DNA from: Sphingopyxis sp.
GTDB lineage: Bacteria; Pseudomonadota; Alphaproteobacteria; Sphingomonadales; Sphingomonadaceae
Length of the DNA stretch: 64,000 bases
Direction of reading: 5' to 3'
Assembly: GCF_016704835.1 (NCBI RefSeq)
Contig: NZ_JADIZJ010000005.1
Span: forward strand, 186,001-250,000
Below are positions 47,001 through 55,347 of the stretch, piece by piece. The first letter of the stretch is position 1; every line of letters starts with the position of its first letter. The notes under the pieces are model-generated. The model searched no databases. It worked only from the letters and a program-made list of their open reading frames with translations, and was not told where the DNA came from. The position numbers and the translations under genes were made by a program.

Positions 47001-47694
47001 GCGATTGCGTGTTGGCCTGGATCGGGGTCAGATACCGTACGCTCAAGCCATAGGCGACCGATCCGAAAGGCTCAAAATAGGCGGCGAGCGTCAGGTCGGG
47101 CAATTTGCGCAGCATTGCAGTAAGCGTGAAATAGGCGAACATGAACACGATCACCGCCAGATAGCTGTAGGTGACCGACCGCGTCCAACTCGCCACCGCG
47201 AAGAAGATCGCCGACGTCATGAGGATGTTGGGCAGCGCGATAACGAAATAGCCGAAGGCATAGTCTTGCAGCCGGTTCGGCCCGAGATGCTCAGCGCTGA
47301 CCCACGGCATGAAGGTGCCGACCCAGAGTGCCAACGGGACGGCCAGAAACGCGATCGCGGCACCGAGGAACGCGCCGCTGAATCGGCCACACATATAGGG
47401 TATCTTGCCGACCTTGGTCGATCGGATGATGCTGCCGAACCCGGTCTCGTCATCGCGTACCACCACATTGCCGACAAACGCCGTCGTCACGAACATGAAG
47501 AACAGCGACATCATCAGCTGCACCTGCGCAACCGCGGTCGGTGCATTGGTATGGATGCTGCCACCGCTGCCCAGGCGGATCGATTCCACGGTCGTTCCTG
47601 CAAAGGTCAGCAGGAAGAACATGATAGCGGCGGCCCAGAAAACCGGGTTGCGAAACTGGTAGCGCAGCTCGAAGCGCGCAATCGTTGCGAACAT
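44083..47694 (-). CDS. ABC-2 permease fused to an M1-family aminopeptidase
   Basis: A 1,203-residue fusion. Residues about 1-265 and 310-595 each hold six or so membrane segments of ABC-2 type permeases, with EVVWRERERRFNEIIDATPLP between helices. Residues 600-1190 form an M1 aminopeptidase: ARNYSGLDRVNTDITV, SYGGGANSAAGTIGFSEKI (substrate GxMEN-like region), and the zinc site ASHELAHQYWFHQLMPADMQ near 936 with the third ligand in LTEGLAQYSAL. The peptidase would lie on the periplasmic face. The ATPase gene is 11 bp upstream and the DUF885 gene follows. Length and order are normal for this known but uncharacterised family. Confidence 0.85.
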   Translation of the reverse strand: MFATIARFELRYQFRNPVFWAAAIMFFLLTFAGTTVESIRLGSGGSIHTNAPTAVAQVQLMMSLFFMFVTTAFVGNVVVRDDETGFGSIIRSTKVGKIPYMCGRFSGAFLGAAIAFLAVPLALWVGTFMPWVSAEHLGPNRLQDYAFGYFVIALPNILMTSAIFFAVASWTRSVTYSYLAVIVFMFAYFTLTAMLRKLPDLTLAAYFEPFGSVAYGLSVRYLTPIQANTQSLELTGLLAGHRLLWLAISVAIVAFAVWRFRFADRGSSKGSAKRDAARQQKLAAVKPALVDRLPAGTPERGAGHQLATRTLLEMKLVFKSPAFWVLAVVGSINLYLTLNLAGLYYGVPIWPRTFAIADTVSAASTLITLLMAIYFSGEVVWRERERRFNEIIDATPLPNWIFLVSKLAGVAGVLLVLSVAVVLFESILYQLMGGVTDIEFGHWLAWFAAPTAFYVIQIAALSIVVQAVSPNKFVGWGIMLIYLVSTIVFAGLGWEHPLLNYAAVAQPLSDMNGSNYGETVAWWLRFFWLAVAVVLVVVGHLMWRRGTAVTLKGQWRTLPSRLRGAPLAFLSIALAVAIGMGGFLFYNMNILNEYPDSETFERRLAQYERDYSRYVDLPQPTLTDIKLKVDLHPSEGAIYVNGTYRFVNETAVPIETLHLRTTPGLNLPFRVLSLPGATLVRDDKVNHHRIYRFEQPLQPGASRTMSFLTAVEKRGLAALPNSQNYEIDAQPVKNGTYVINHQILPLVGMTRMGFLEDKTTRVKYGLSPAPVTPKLEDRSAQARNYSGLDRVNTDITVTTDADQTLVATGARVSDRVAQGRRTARFVSPIPSINFVMIQSARYAVKTADSDGVKLEVYYDPQHPKNIDRMLRAMDDSLDYFRKNFGPYQYPYARIIERPSYGGGANSAAGTIGFSEKIGFNMDLSDPKRLDFLSYVASHELAHQYWFHQLMPADMQGAEVLTEGLAQYSALMVMKHRYGPDHLRQFLKYEVDQYLQGRRMEKGEENPLFRTRKQGYIHYNKASIVMFLIQERLGEERVNAVLRGLLAQYRFKGAPYARSSDLVDGLLATARTPQERELIRDQFERITLYDLRAKQATVRRLPGGQYETTITVHAGQAYADGQGNERKAAFDQQVDIGVFTANPADLGFGRANILSIRRLPIRSGEQQVRIVTKGKPIYAGVDPWLTFIDRNANDNIIAVSSLGR

Positions 47695-47705
47695 CTGCGG
47701 ATCCC

Positions 47706-48602
47706 TTATGCAGCTTGCCGAGCGGCAGCGGCCCGGCGCGAGCGCACCAGGGTGGAAAGGTAAACATCCTCGAGCCCGCCTTCGACCAGCGCGAAGCCGC
47801 CTCCCGGGTCCTTGTCCGACAGGACATGGACGATGGTGCTGCCCGACAGCAGGCGCGTCGAGATCACCTCATGCGACGCCTGAACCTCAGCCAGCCGCTC
47901 ACGCTCGATGGTCTTGGCCCAGACCGTGCCGCGGCTCCGCTCGATCAGGTCGAGCGGCGCGCCTTCGACCTGGATGCGACCCGCCGCCAGCACCGCCATG
48001 CGCGGGCACAGGTCGGCGACGTCATCGACGATATGCGTCGACAGGATCACGACGACATTCTCGCCGATCTCGACGAGCAGGTTATAAAAACGATTGCGTT
48101 CCTCGGGATCAAGGCCGGCGGTCGGCTCGTCGACGATGATCAGCTCGGGGTTGCCGATCAGCGCTTGCGCGATGCCAAAGCGCTGGCGCATGCCGCCCGA
48201 AAAGCCCGCGACCGCTTTGCTGCGCACATTCCATAAATTGGTCTGATTGAGCAAAGTTTCGACAGTGTTTTTGCGATCTGCCGAGGAGATGACGCCCTTC
48301 AGCGACGCCATATGATCGAGCAGGTCGTACGCCGATACGCGCGGATAAACGCCGAAATCCTGCGGGAGATATCCCAGCGTCGCGCGCAGCCGCGTGGGCT
48401 CGCGCAGCACATCGATATCGCCGAAACGTATCTCGCCGGCGGTCGGCGTCTGCAGCGTCGCGATCGTGCGCATCAGCGAGGATTTTCCAGCGCCGTTGGG
48501 CCCAAGCAATCCGAACATCCCTTTGCCGATCGAAATCGTCACTCCGTCGAGCGCGCGCGTGCCGTTCGGATACACATGCTCGACACCATCCAATTGCAGC
48601 AA
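47706..48602 (-). CDS. ABC transporter ATP-binding protein
   Basis: A protein of about 298 residues. Walker A is GPNGAGKSSL near residue 36, the Q-loop is LPQDFGVYP near 78, the signature FSGGMRQRFG near 132, Walker B LIIVDEPTAGLD near 155, and the H-loop LSTHIVDD near 188. The C-terminal extension of some 80 residues is typical of exporters in the CcmA/NatA group. TTG at 48602 is chosen because AGGAGA lies 7 bases upstream; the frame extends 24 codons further but into the operator region. It powers the permease/M1 fusion. Confidence 0.85.
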   Translation of the reverse strand: MLQLDGVEHVYPNGTRALDGVTISIGKGMFGLLGPNGAGKSSLMRTIATLQTPTAGEIRFGDIDVLREPTRLRATLGYLPQDFGVYPRVSAYDLLDHMASLKGVISSADRKNTVETLLNQTNLWNVRSKAVAGFSGGMRQRFGIAQALIGNPELIIVDEPTAGLDPEERNRFYNLLVEIGENVVVILSTHIVDDVADLCPRMAVLAAGRIQVEGAPLDLIERSRGTVWAKTIERERLAEVQASHEVISTRLLSGSTIVHVLSDKDPGGGFALVEGGLEDVYLSTLVRSRRAAAARQAA

Positions 48603-48662
48603 TGACTCTCTCCTGAAATGCGTTGAGGCGGGTTGACGCGCCCGCCCGGCTGAGTTTATCGA

Positions 48663-48703
48663 GTAACCGACCATATTAGTCGGTTACCTACCATAATGAT
48701 CGG
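48663..48703. promoter_or_regulatory. TetR operator region, tandem sites
   Basis: GTAACCGAC and GTCGGTTAC are perfect 9-bp arms around CATATTA (48663-48687). A second related copy begins 20 bp on: ACCGACCATATTAGTCGG at 48666 is matched by ACCTACCATAATGATCGG at 48686. The region lies between the divergent ABC ATPase and TetR genes. Confidence 0.6.
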
Positions 48704-48786
48704 CTGCAAGAAACTTTTGGCTCGGGACCTCGGAGCAATCGCTTCAAGATTGACCGGTTCGACCGAGGCGATGATAGAGGGCGACC

Positions 48787-49356
48787 ATGCCGAGACAGAC
48801 GAAAGCCGAGATCGACGCCGAAATTCTCGACTGTGCTGCGGGGATATTCGCGCGCCACGGGTTTTCGCGCACGTCGATCCAGCAGATCGCCGACGCGCTC
48901 GGCTATTCCAAGGCCGGGCTGCTCCACCACTATCCGAGCAAGAAGGCGCTCCATGATGCGGTCCTCGACCGTTACGAAACCCAGACGCGCGAACGGATCG
49001 GTAGGCTCGACGGCTTTGCCCCCGGGATCGAGCGCGATCGAAAACTCGTCGAGGGCGTTATCGACTTCGCCTTCACCTGGCCTGGCATGTCGGACTTCGC
49101 CCAGCAATTGGCGCGCGATGGCGAGCGATTGGCACAAGCCGGGGGCACGGGCGATCCGCGCTTCGCCCAGCTGGGATTCGACATCATCGGCGCGCTGGGG
49201 ATCGACCTGGCGGCGCCCGACAGGCAACGGATGGCGCGCACGTTCACGGCCCTGTCGGGGGCCACTTTCTCGGCGCGGATCGCCGTCACCATGCACGTCG
49301 AACGCGAGTGGCGTGAACCGATCGTCAAGGCCGCGATGGCTGCGCTCGGCCATTAG
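48787..49356 (+). CDS. TetR-family transcriptional regulator
   Basis: A 189-residue TetR regulator. The N-terminal helix-turn-helix is IFARHGFSRTSIQQIADALG to SKAGLLHHYPSKKAL, about residues 15-52. The C-terminal ligand-binding domain is helical, with AFTWPGMSDFAQQLARDG. It is divergent from the ABC ATPase gene with tandem palindromes between, so it probably represses the ABC / M1 / DUF885 operon and itself. The inducer is unknown. Confidence 0.83.
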   Translation: MPRQTKAEIDAEILDCAAGIFARHGFSRTSIQQIADALGYSKAGLLHHYPSKKALHDAVLDRYETQTRERIGRLDGFAPGIERDRKLVEGVIDFAFTWPGMSDFAQQLARDGERLAQAGGTGDPRFAQLGFDIIGALGIDLAAPDRQRMARTFTALSGATFSARIAVTMHVEREWREPIVKAAMAALGH

Positions 49357-49399
49357 CATCCCGATCGGTTCCGGGCTGGCGCAGCTTCACGGGCTTCCT

Positions 49400-50851
49400 T
49401 CATTTCGCCGTCGGCATCGGCACTTCTTCGTGCGCCGCTTTGTAGATGCGTCCGTCCTGCAACATCAGCCGGCCATTGACGAAGGCGGTCTTCACCTTGC
49501 GCAGCGCGCCGAAATCCTCGTCGGGATTGCCATCGACGACGATGATGTCGGCAAGTTTGCCCGGCTCGATCGTGCCGAGCCGGTCCCCCATGCGCAGGAT
49601 CTCGGCACCCGTCTTCGTCGCCGCGACCAGCGCCTCGACCTTGGTAAAGCCGATGCGGTGGAAGGATTCCAGCTCGTCGATATAGGATCCGGGCAGGAAG
49701 CCCGTCCCCGCGAGCGCGACCACGTCGAGGCCGATACCCATCTTCACGCCGGCGCGGCGCATCTTTGCGACCATATTCTCGTTGACGGTTTCGTTGAGCT
49801 CGAAGCGGCGCGAGGTCGACCCGAAATAGCCGCCGCTGCCACGCATGATGATACGATAGGCGACGAGCGTCGGCACCGAAGCGATGCCGCGCTTCGCCAT
49901 CAAGGCGATTGCGGCGTCGCTACGCGGCAGCGGATGTTCGATCGAGTCGACGCCGGCCTTGATCGCCATGTCGATATATTGCGTTTCGCTGTCGACCGTT
50001 ACCGGAAGACCGAGTGAGTGCGCCTCGTCGACTGCGGCGGTGATTTCTTCTTGTGAATATTCGCTGGCAAGCTTGATCAGGTCGGCACCCTTGGCGAACT
50101 GGAGGCGAACCGCCTCGCGCCATTCGTCGGGACCCGACGCAATCCGGACCATCGAGTTGGGGTTTTTGTCGGCGATCTCGGGATAGCCGGGCTGGAAGGC
50201 GTGCAGCGCCGCGTGCCCCCCGGTCTGTGTGATCAGCTGACCGGCGGCGAAGATGCGAGGCCCGGGAAGTTCGCCCGTTGCCTGTAGCCGCTTGAGCACA
50301 AACGGTGTGTCGCCGTGCGATGCGACATCGCGCACGGTGGTGACGCCCGATTCCAGATAAACCCCCAAGCGCTTGACGCCGCGCATGACCGATTCGGCGC
50401 CGCTGGTATTCGCGGACGAATAAATGCTCGCATCGGCCGCCCCTTCCAGAAAGGTCAGATGGGTGTGAAGGTCGATCAGGCCCGGCATCACGGTTTTGCC
50501 GGCGACGTCATAGACGACCGCGTCCGGGGGCCAATTCTTGTCGTCCGGTCCCAGCACCGCGGTGATCGACTTGCCCTCGACGACGATCGTCGCGGGGCGC
50601 GCGGGCTTGCCGGTGCCATCGAACAGCCGGCCGCCGACCAGCACGAACGATCCCTTGGGGGCGTTGAAATCTGCCGGAACGGGAATACGCAGAACGTCGT
50701 CCGATGTCGGGACCGATGGCGGCAACCACTGGTCGCGGTTGTAGATCGGGCGCGCCTCGGGGCCCTTGTCCTTGTCCTTCGCCTGCGCGAGCGTCGGCAC
50801 GGCGATCAGCGCCGTGACGAGCAACAGACGATATACCCACGAGGCTTTCAT
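49400..50851 (-). CDS. Exported amidohydrolase A (imidazolonepropionase-like)
   Basis: A 483-residue protein with a signal peptide (MKASWVYRLLLVTALIAVPT then LAQA). The amidohydrolase barrel has the HxH pair in GLIDLHTHLTF near residue 128, the carbamylated-lysine candidate in ADLIKLASE near 255, IEHPLPRSD with the beta-6 His near 300, and GIGLDVV for the beta-8 Asp. The usual beta-5 histidine is absent: the strand reads LPVTVDSETQ. Members of this group act as Xaa-Pro or related dipeptidases, or on amides. Its near-twin lies at 55348. The TonB receptor gene is just upstream on the same strand. Confidence 0.8.
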   Translation of the reverse strand: MKASWVYRLLLVTALIAVPTLAQAKDKDKGPEARPIYNRDQWLPPSVPTSDDVLRIPVPADFNAPKGSFVLVGGRLFDGTGKPARPATIVVEGKSITAVLGPDDKNWPPDAVVYDVAGKTVMPGLIDLHTHLTFLEGAADASIYSSANTSGAESVMRGVKRLGVYLESGVTTVRDVASHGDTPFVLKRLQATGELPGPRIFAAGQLITQTGGHAALHAFQPGYPEIADKNPNSMVRIASGPDEWREAVRLQFAKGADLIKLASEYSQEEITAAVDEAHSLGLPVTVDSETQYIDMAIKAGVDSIEHPLPRSDAAIALMAKRGIASVPTLVAYRIIMRGSGGYFGSTSRRFELNETVNENMVAKMRRAGVKMGIGLDVVALAGTGFLPGSYIDELESFHRIGFTKVEALVAATKTGAEILRMGDRLGTIEPGKLADIIVVDGNPDEDFGALRKVKTAFVNGRLMLQDGRIYKAAHEEVPMPTAK

Positions 50852-50950
50852 ATGCCTTCCATCCCTTCAAATATCGGCCTGATCCGCTCCAGGTGAGCGG
50901 ATCAGGCACTCGTCATGCTTCGTCGTCCGGGCTGCCCCCGGCGAGCGCCG

Positions 50951-53287
50951 TCAGAAACGCTGGCTGACGGTGACGCCCCAGGTTCTCGGCCGATACGTCT
51001 GCCGAAGCTGGCGCTGTCCCGGGCCGATCACGAGCTTTCCGAGTTCGTCGCGCGAGTTGAGTAAATTGTTGACGAACAGCGAGATGTCCGTCTGGCCGGT
51101 GCGAGCGCCCAGCCGTGCAGCGACGAATTCACGGGCCGGGACCCGGGCATACAATGGATTGTAACCGAGATTGCCCGACGGCGTTGTCTGCCCGCTGCGG
51201 TGATCCCATTGGACGCGGCCAAAGCCGATCACATCGCCCAGGCCCAGCTCGGTCTCATAGTCCGCGGACAGCGACACGATCCATGGCGGCGCGAACCTGT
51301 CGCCCTTGGTGACGATGTTGCCCGCCGGAATGACCGACCCGTTGTTGTTGGTAAACGCGGGGCGGATGAGCGTCTGATTGACTTTCGCATCGGTGTAACT
51401 GAAATTGGCGTCGAGCGTCAGGCCAGTGACCGGCGTGAGTGTGATCTTCGCCTCGACGCCGCGCGCACGCGACTTACCCAGATTATCGATAAAGGGGACG
51501 CCGCAGTTGAGCACCGAGCGGGAACGCTGAACATCGGTCCAGTCGATCTGGAACACGTCACCGGCAAACGTCAGCCAGCTGCCAACGCGTCCCTTGGCGC
51601 CCACTTCGTAGCTCCACGTACTGTCGGAGCGATATTGCGACGGGACCTTAGAATATCCAAGATTCTGCAATTGAACCAGACACGCATTGTCGATCTGCGA
51701 CGCCAGAACGGCATTGGAGCCGCCGGGACGAAAACCTTTGCCCGCGCTGGCATAGAACATCAGATTGTCGGTGGGATTATATTCGATGTTGAACTTGGGC
51801 GTGATCGGGCTCTCGTCGGTGCTGCCGGTTACGACGGTGTCCGTCGGCAGATTGTTTCCGCTGGTTTGCTTGAAGTCGAACGTCACATATGAATAGCGAA
51901 GGCCTGCGCTGACCGTCAGCTTGTCGGCCAGCTTGTAATCGACCTGGCCGAACACGGCGAACTGCTGGTCGCGCGCGTTGTCGAGAAGATAGCCGATATT
52001 CCCATTCGTCGAAGGCGCAAGAAACAGGTCGGGATTTGGCGCGACGTCGAATTCCTCGGCACTCTGGCGCGAGTTCTGAAAAAAGACGCCCGCGACATAG
52101 CTGATCGGTCCCGAACCGGGGTTCGACTGGATACGCAGCTCCTGGGTGAAGGCACGCTGTTTCATTTCCAGATTGATGACGATGCGCGGATCGAGGATGC
52201 CCGGAAGGTCCAGACCGGCCGGGAGACCGAATATGTCGAGATAATAGGCGGTGGCATCGTCCTTGTTGACCACTCTGCGGTCGAGATAGGCGGTGTTGCT
52301 GATCATCGTTGCGGGGCCGAGATCGAACTCACCCTTGACCGAATAGATGGTGGCGCGGTCGCGGCCGTAGGAGTCGATGCCTTCGCCGCTATAGAATTCG
52401 GGCAAGGCCGGCAGGTTTACACCGGGCCGCCATTCCCAGAACTGGTCGCTATTGTCGCGATTGCCCTGCTGGTGAAAGATCGACGGGGTGATCGTCATGC
52501 CGTCGGCCGGCTGAAACATTAACGCGAACTGCCCGACGTAGGTATCGCGCTCGTTGTGGTTTTTCCGGGCCGTGCCGCGGCTTGCGACATAGGGAACACG
52601 GTCGATATATCCGCCGTCACGGCGGTAATAGGCGCTCGCGCGGAATCCGATCTTGTCCTCGACGATCGGACCGCCGAAGGCCGCCCCGCCTTCATAGCTC
52701 GGCGCCCCGCCTTCGGTGAACCCCAGCTCGGCGCGTGCATAGCCAGAATAGTCGGTCACGCTGGGCTTTGCGGAGATGAAGCGGATCGCGCCGCCCATTG
52801 CGCCGGCACCAAACAGCGTGCCCTGCGGCCCGCGCAGCACCTCGACGCGCTCGAGATCGAACATCGCCGGATAGAAGTTGCCCGTCGTGCTGACCGAGCG
52901 GACCTGAACTGGCGTGTCATCGACATAAACGCCGTTCATGGTGGCGCCGATCGACGAGGTGAGGCCACGGATCACGAGATATTTGATGCCGAACGTTCCC
53001 TGGTTGAGCGACACCCCCGGCGTCATGCGGGCAAGATCTTCGATGTTGCGCACGCCTTTGATGTCCAGGCTCTCCTGCGAATAGGCGCTGATGCTGAGCG
53101 GCGCCTGAAGGATCGACGAGTCGCGCCGTGTTGCGGTCACGACGATATCGTTGGGATCAGTCGAAGCACGTGACTGCGAAGCCTGCTGGCTCGAGGCCTC
53201 CTCCTCCGAATTCTGCGCCATCGCCGCTACCGGGACAGAAAGCGCCAATGCGGATACGCTCAACGAAAGATACTTGTGCAAAGACAT
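50951..53287 (-). CDS. TonB-dependent outer-membrane receptor
   Basis: A 778-residue protein with a signal peptide (MSLHKYLSLSVSALALSVPV then AAMA). A Ser/Gln/Glu-rich linker leads to the TonB-box-like DIVVTATRR near residue 47, a plug domain (GVRNIEDLARMTPGVSLNQ, VEVLRGPQGTLFGAGAMGGA), and a 22-strand barrel ending in RPRTWGVTVSQRF with the C-terminal aromatic. Receptors of this kind import ligands too large for porins. Adjacent hydrolases suggest a peptide or amide ligand rather than iron; no siderophore gene is near. It sits 99 bp upstream of amidohydrolase A. Confidence 0.88.
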   Translation of the reverse strand: MSLHKYLSLSVSALALSVPVAAMAQNSEEEASSQQASQSRASTDPNDIVVTATRRDSSILQAPLSISAYSQESLDIKGVRNIEDLARMTPGVSLNQGTFGIKYLVIRGLTSSIGATMNGVYVDDTPVQVRSVSTTGNFYPAMFDLERVEVLRGPQGTLFGAGAMGGAIRFISAKPSVTDYSGYARAELGFTEGGAPSYEGGAAFGGPIVEDKIGFRASAYYRRDGGYIDRVPYVASRGTARKNHNERDTYVGQFALMFQPADGMTITPSIFHQQGNRDNSDQFWEWRPGVNLPALPEFYSGEGIDSYGRDRATIYSVKGEFDLGPATMISNTAYLDRRVVNKDDATAYYLDIFGLPAGLDLPGILDPRIVINLEMKQRAFTQELRIQSNPGSGPISYVAGVFFQNSRQSAEEFDVAPNPDLFLAPSTNGNIGYLLDNARDQQFAVFGQVDYKLADKLTVSAGLRYSYVTFDFKQTSGNNLPTDTVVTGSTDESPITPKFNIEYNPTDNLMFYASAGKGFRPGGSNAVLASQIDNACLVQLQNLGYSKVPSQYRSDSTWSYEVGAKGRVGSWLTFAGDVFQIDWTDVQRSRSVLNCGVPFIDNLGKSRARGVEAKITLTPVTGLTLDANFSYTDAKVNQTLIRPAFTNNNGSVIPAGNIVTKGDRFAPPWIVSLSADYETELGLGDVIGFGRVQWDHRSGQTTPSGNLGYNPLYARVPAREFVAARLGARTGQTDISLFVNNLLNSRDELGKLVIGPGQRQLRQTYRPRTWGVTVSQRF

Positions 53288-53694
53288 TTAATCCCCCTTC
53301 ATAATGCTGACGCGATACGGAAATTTCTATTGTTATTTATTCTAATCATTGGGATAAATATTATTGGTTTTGTCTAACAATAGATCTTTTCATAATTGAA
53401 AAATATAAATTACACAGATATGCTATTCATATACACCAACCAATGTCAGTATATTGTTATATCTTGATATTCACGCTAGCTTGTACGTCCCGAAATAAAT
53501 ATGACTTTGGACTTAATTTTGGACGTCACATAAATACTGAGCACGACGCCCAGACATTTGGCGTCGATCGAGTATCACTTCTTGATATTTCGTTTCGATA
53601 TAGGTTTTCGAGTGGCCCAAGGGTGGGCGAGACGTCAGAATGACGCAATGCCAATATTCCTGCGCCTCGGCGGTAGAATTACTGCGCCTGAAAT
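53288..53694. promoter_or_regulatory. AT-rich promoter region of the TonB receptor
   Basis: About 400 bp, with 53310-53520 markedly richer in A and T than the rest of the window (runs such as TTATTTATTCTAATC and AATATAAATTACAC). It separates the receptor start from the 3' end of LysR A. It probably holds the receptor promoter and may be bound by a nucleoid protein. No gene is supported. Confidence 0.4.
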
Positions 53695-54594
53695 TTATCC
53701 GGCTGGTGGGGTCGGCTTCGCCTGATCCAAGATCCAGTCAATGAAAGCCGCAGCGATATCGGACAGCGGCGACCCAGCCTTAGTGAGCAGATAGAATTGG
53801 TTGCCCGCGGTTACGCGCCGTTCGGAAAGCGGTTGCAGCCGCCCCTCGGCGATGAGGTCTGAAACCACCGACGTGTGACCAACCATGAACCCGCGCCCGT
53901 TCAATGTCGCCTCGATAACCATCGAATAGAGAGAAAAAGTATGCGTGACGAGGTTAGCCGGACGGATATGGCCAGTGTGCCGGAGCCAGTCGTCGAAATC
54001 ATTCGCCCAGTAGGTGTCGAGAAAAAGCGGCATGCCAACGGGCAATCCCTGCTCATCCAAAGGCGATGACCGGAGGAGAGACGGCGCCGCAATGGGCACC
54101 AGTTCGTCGAACAACAATTCGCGATGGTCGCAACCGGGGAATGGCGGCCGGCCATAACGAATGGCCATATCGAAGTTGGAGGTCCGCAAATCGACGATCG
54201 CGGGATCGGCCCAGATTTCAATCGTCGTATTGGCATGCGCCTTGTGAAATTCCTCTATTCTGTGACCTAGCCAAAGCTGCGCGAGGGCGGGCAAAGCCGT
54301 CAGGCGTATCGATTTTGCGCTTTTAGGCGACAAAATCTCACGCGTCGCCAGCGTGAGTTGTTCGAGTGGGGGAAGGACGCGCTGGGCGTAGCGTCGCCCT
54401 ACATCGGTGAGGCGGACCCCTTGAGGATATCTCTGGAAAAGCTCGACACCGAGATAGGCCTCGAGCGCCTTGATGCGCTGGCTGACTGCGCCTGGGGTTA
54501 CGTTGAGTTCGCCTGCAGCAAGGGCAAAACTTTCGGTGGCGGCTGTTGCGGCGAAAACGCGAAGCCAATCGAGATTGGGTAATTCCCTTGGCAT
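53695..54594 (-). CDS. LysR-family regulator A (GcvA-like)
   Basis: A 299-residue LysR regulator. The N-terminal helix-turn-helix has FALAAGELNVTPGAVSQRIK (about residues 18-40). The effector domain includes SIRLTALPALAQLWLG and EIWADPAIVDLRTSNFDMAI. It is very similar along its whole length to LysR B at 61532. The GcvA-type subgroup usually controls neighbouring catabolic genes. It lies between the receptor and the amidohydrolase B operon on the same strand. Confidence 0.85.
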   Translation of the reverse strand: MPRELPNLDWLRVFAATAATESFALAAGELNVTPGAVSQRIKALEAYLGVELFQRYPQGVRLTDVGRRYAQRVLPPLEQLTLATREILSPKSAKSIRLTALPALAQLWLGHRIEEFHKAHANTTIEIWADPAIVDLRTSNFDMAIRYGRPPFPGCDHRELLFDELVPIAAPSLLRSSPLDEQGLPVGMPLFLDTYWANDFDDWLRHTGHIRPANLVTHTFSLYSMVIEATLNGRGFMVGHTSVVSDLIAEGRLQPLSERRVTAGNQFYLLTKAGSPLSDIAAAFIDWILDQAKPTPPAG

Positions 54595-54733
54595 TAGAAA
54601 CCATGATCCTCAGCGGCAGGATTTTTCACTGCACATTTTGCCGCCAGCGCCCTTTATGGCCGGGAACCGGAAAGAAACATAGCGCCATGCACGCGGCGGC
54701 AAACCGCTCCCTGGGTCAGCAAGAGATATAGGA

Positions 54734-54886
54734 ATGTATCAATCAAATGCTCAGCGCGGCGGAGGTGGGCGTCCGTCCACGCGGTTCGGACCCCATATCA
54801 TCACGGAGGCCGGCCACGCCTTCAACGAGCCTGAAATTCTGCACGAACTTATCGAGGCGACAGACCGGTTCGCGAACCGCAAGTGA
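54734..54886 (+). CDS. Short ORF, possible small protein
   Basis: A 50-codon frame: MYQSNAQRGGGGRPSTRFGP, then HIITEAGHAFNEPEILHELI and EATDRFANRK. AAGAG lies 8 bases upstream. Composition in the second half looks like a real helical domain. No family was recognised. It is the only plus-strand gene candidate in this stretch; the flanks 54595-54733 and 54887-54980 show nothing. Confidence 0.42.
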   Translation: MYQSNAQRGGGGRPSTRFGPHIITEAGHAFNEPEILHELIEATDRFANRK

Positions 54887-54980
54887 CCGGCCTTAAAGTT
54901 CGGCAGCCATAAGCAGGACTGTGGGGGCCGAAGCATCGCCGCGAGCGGGAATTGATGGGTGAGGCTGCCCTTGTCCAGCT

Positions 54981-55298
54981 TCAACGACCGGCTGCTGTAA
55001 TAGTTATATGCGACACGGCCATGGAGGACGCTCCTCGGCCCCGACCGGATAGATAGGCGTCAACCTCCTCGGGCGTCGCCTTGACCCTTGGGTCGGAGCG
55101 CCCGCGCACGACGAAGCCGTCGAACCACGTCGCGCTTAAACGAGCGACGCTGGCGTCCCCCGCGTCCAACGCCGATTGAGAATAAGCCGTCTGGCGCGTT
55201 GGTTCCGAATGCCTGTCGGTATTCGACCCGTTGCCACACGCCGCCAGCGACAGGGCGGCGACAGCGGAAAAAAAGGCCGGATTTTGCATCATATGCAT
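54981..55298 (-). CDS. Small putative lipoprotein
   Basis: A 105-residue protein. The N-terminus MHMMQNPAFFSAVAALSLAAC ends in a lipobox-like LSLAAC with Cys-21, so it is probably a lipoprotein. The mature part is short and polar with RATPEEVDAYLSGRG-type sequence (KATPEEVDAYLSG). AGAGGG precedes the ATG. It lies 49 bp downstream of amidohydrolase B and could share its transcript. Function unknown. Confidence 0.5.
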   Translation of the reverse strand: MHMMQNPAFFSAVAALSLAACGNGSNTDRHSEPTRQTAYSQSALDAGDASVARLSATWFDGFVVRGRSDPRVKATPEEVDAYLSGRGRGASSMAVSHITITAAGR

Positions 55299-55347
55299 TA
55301 GCTTGCCCTCTCCACGAACGGTCGAATATGCGGAACGCGATGGCGCC

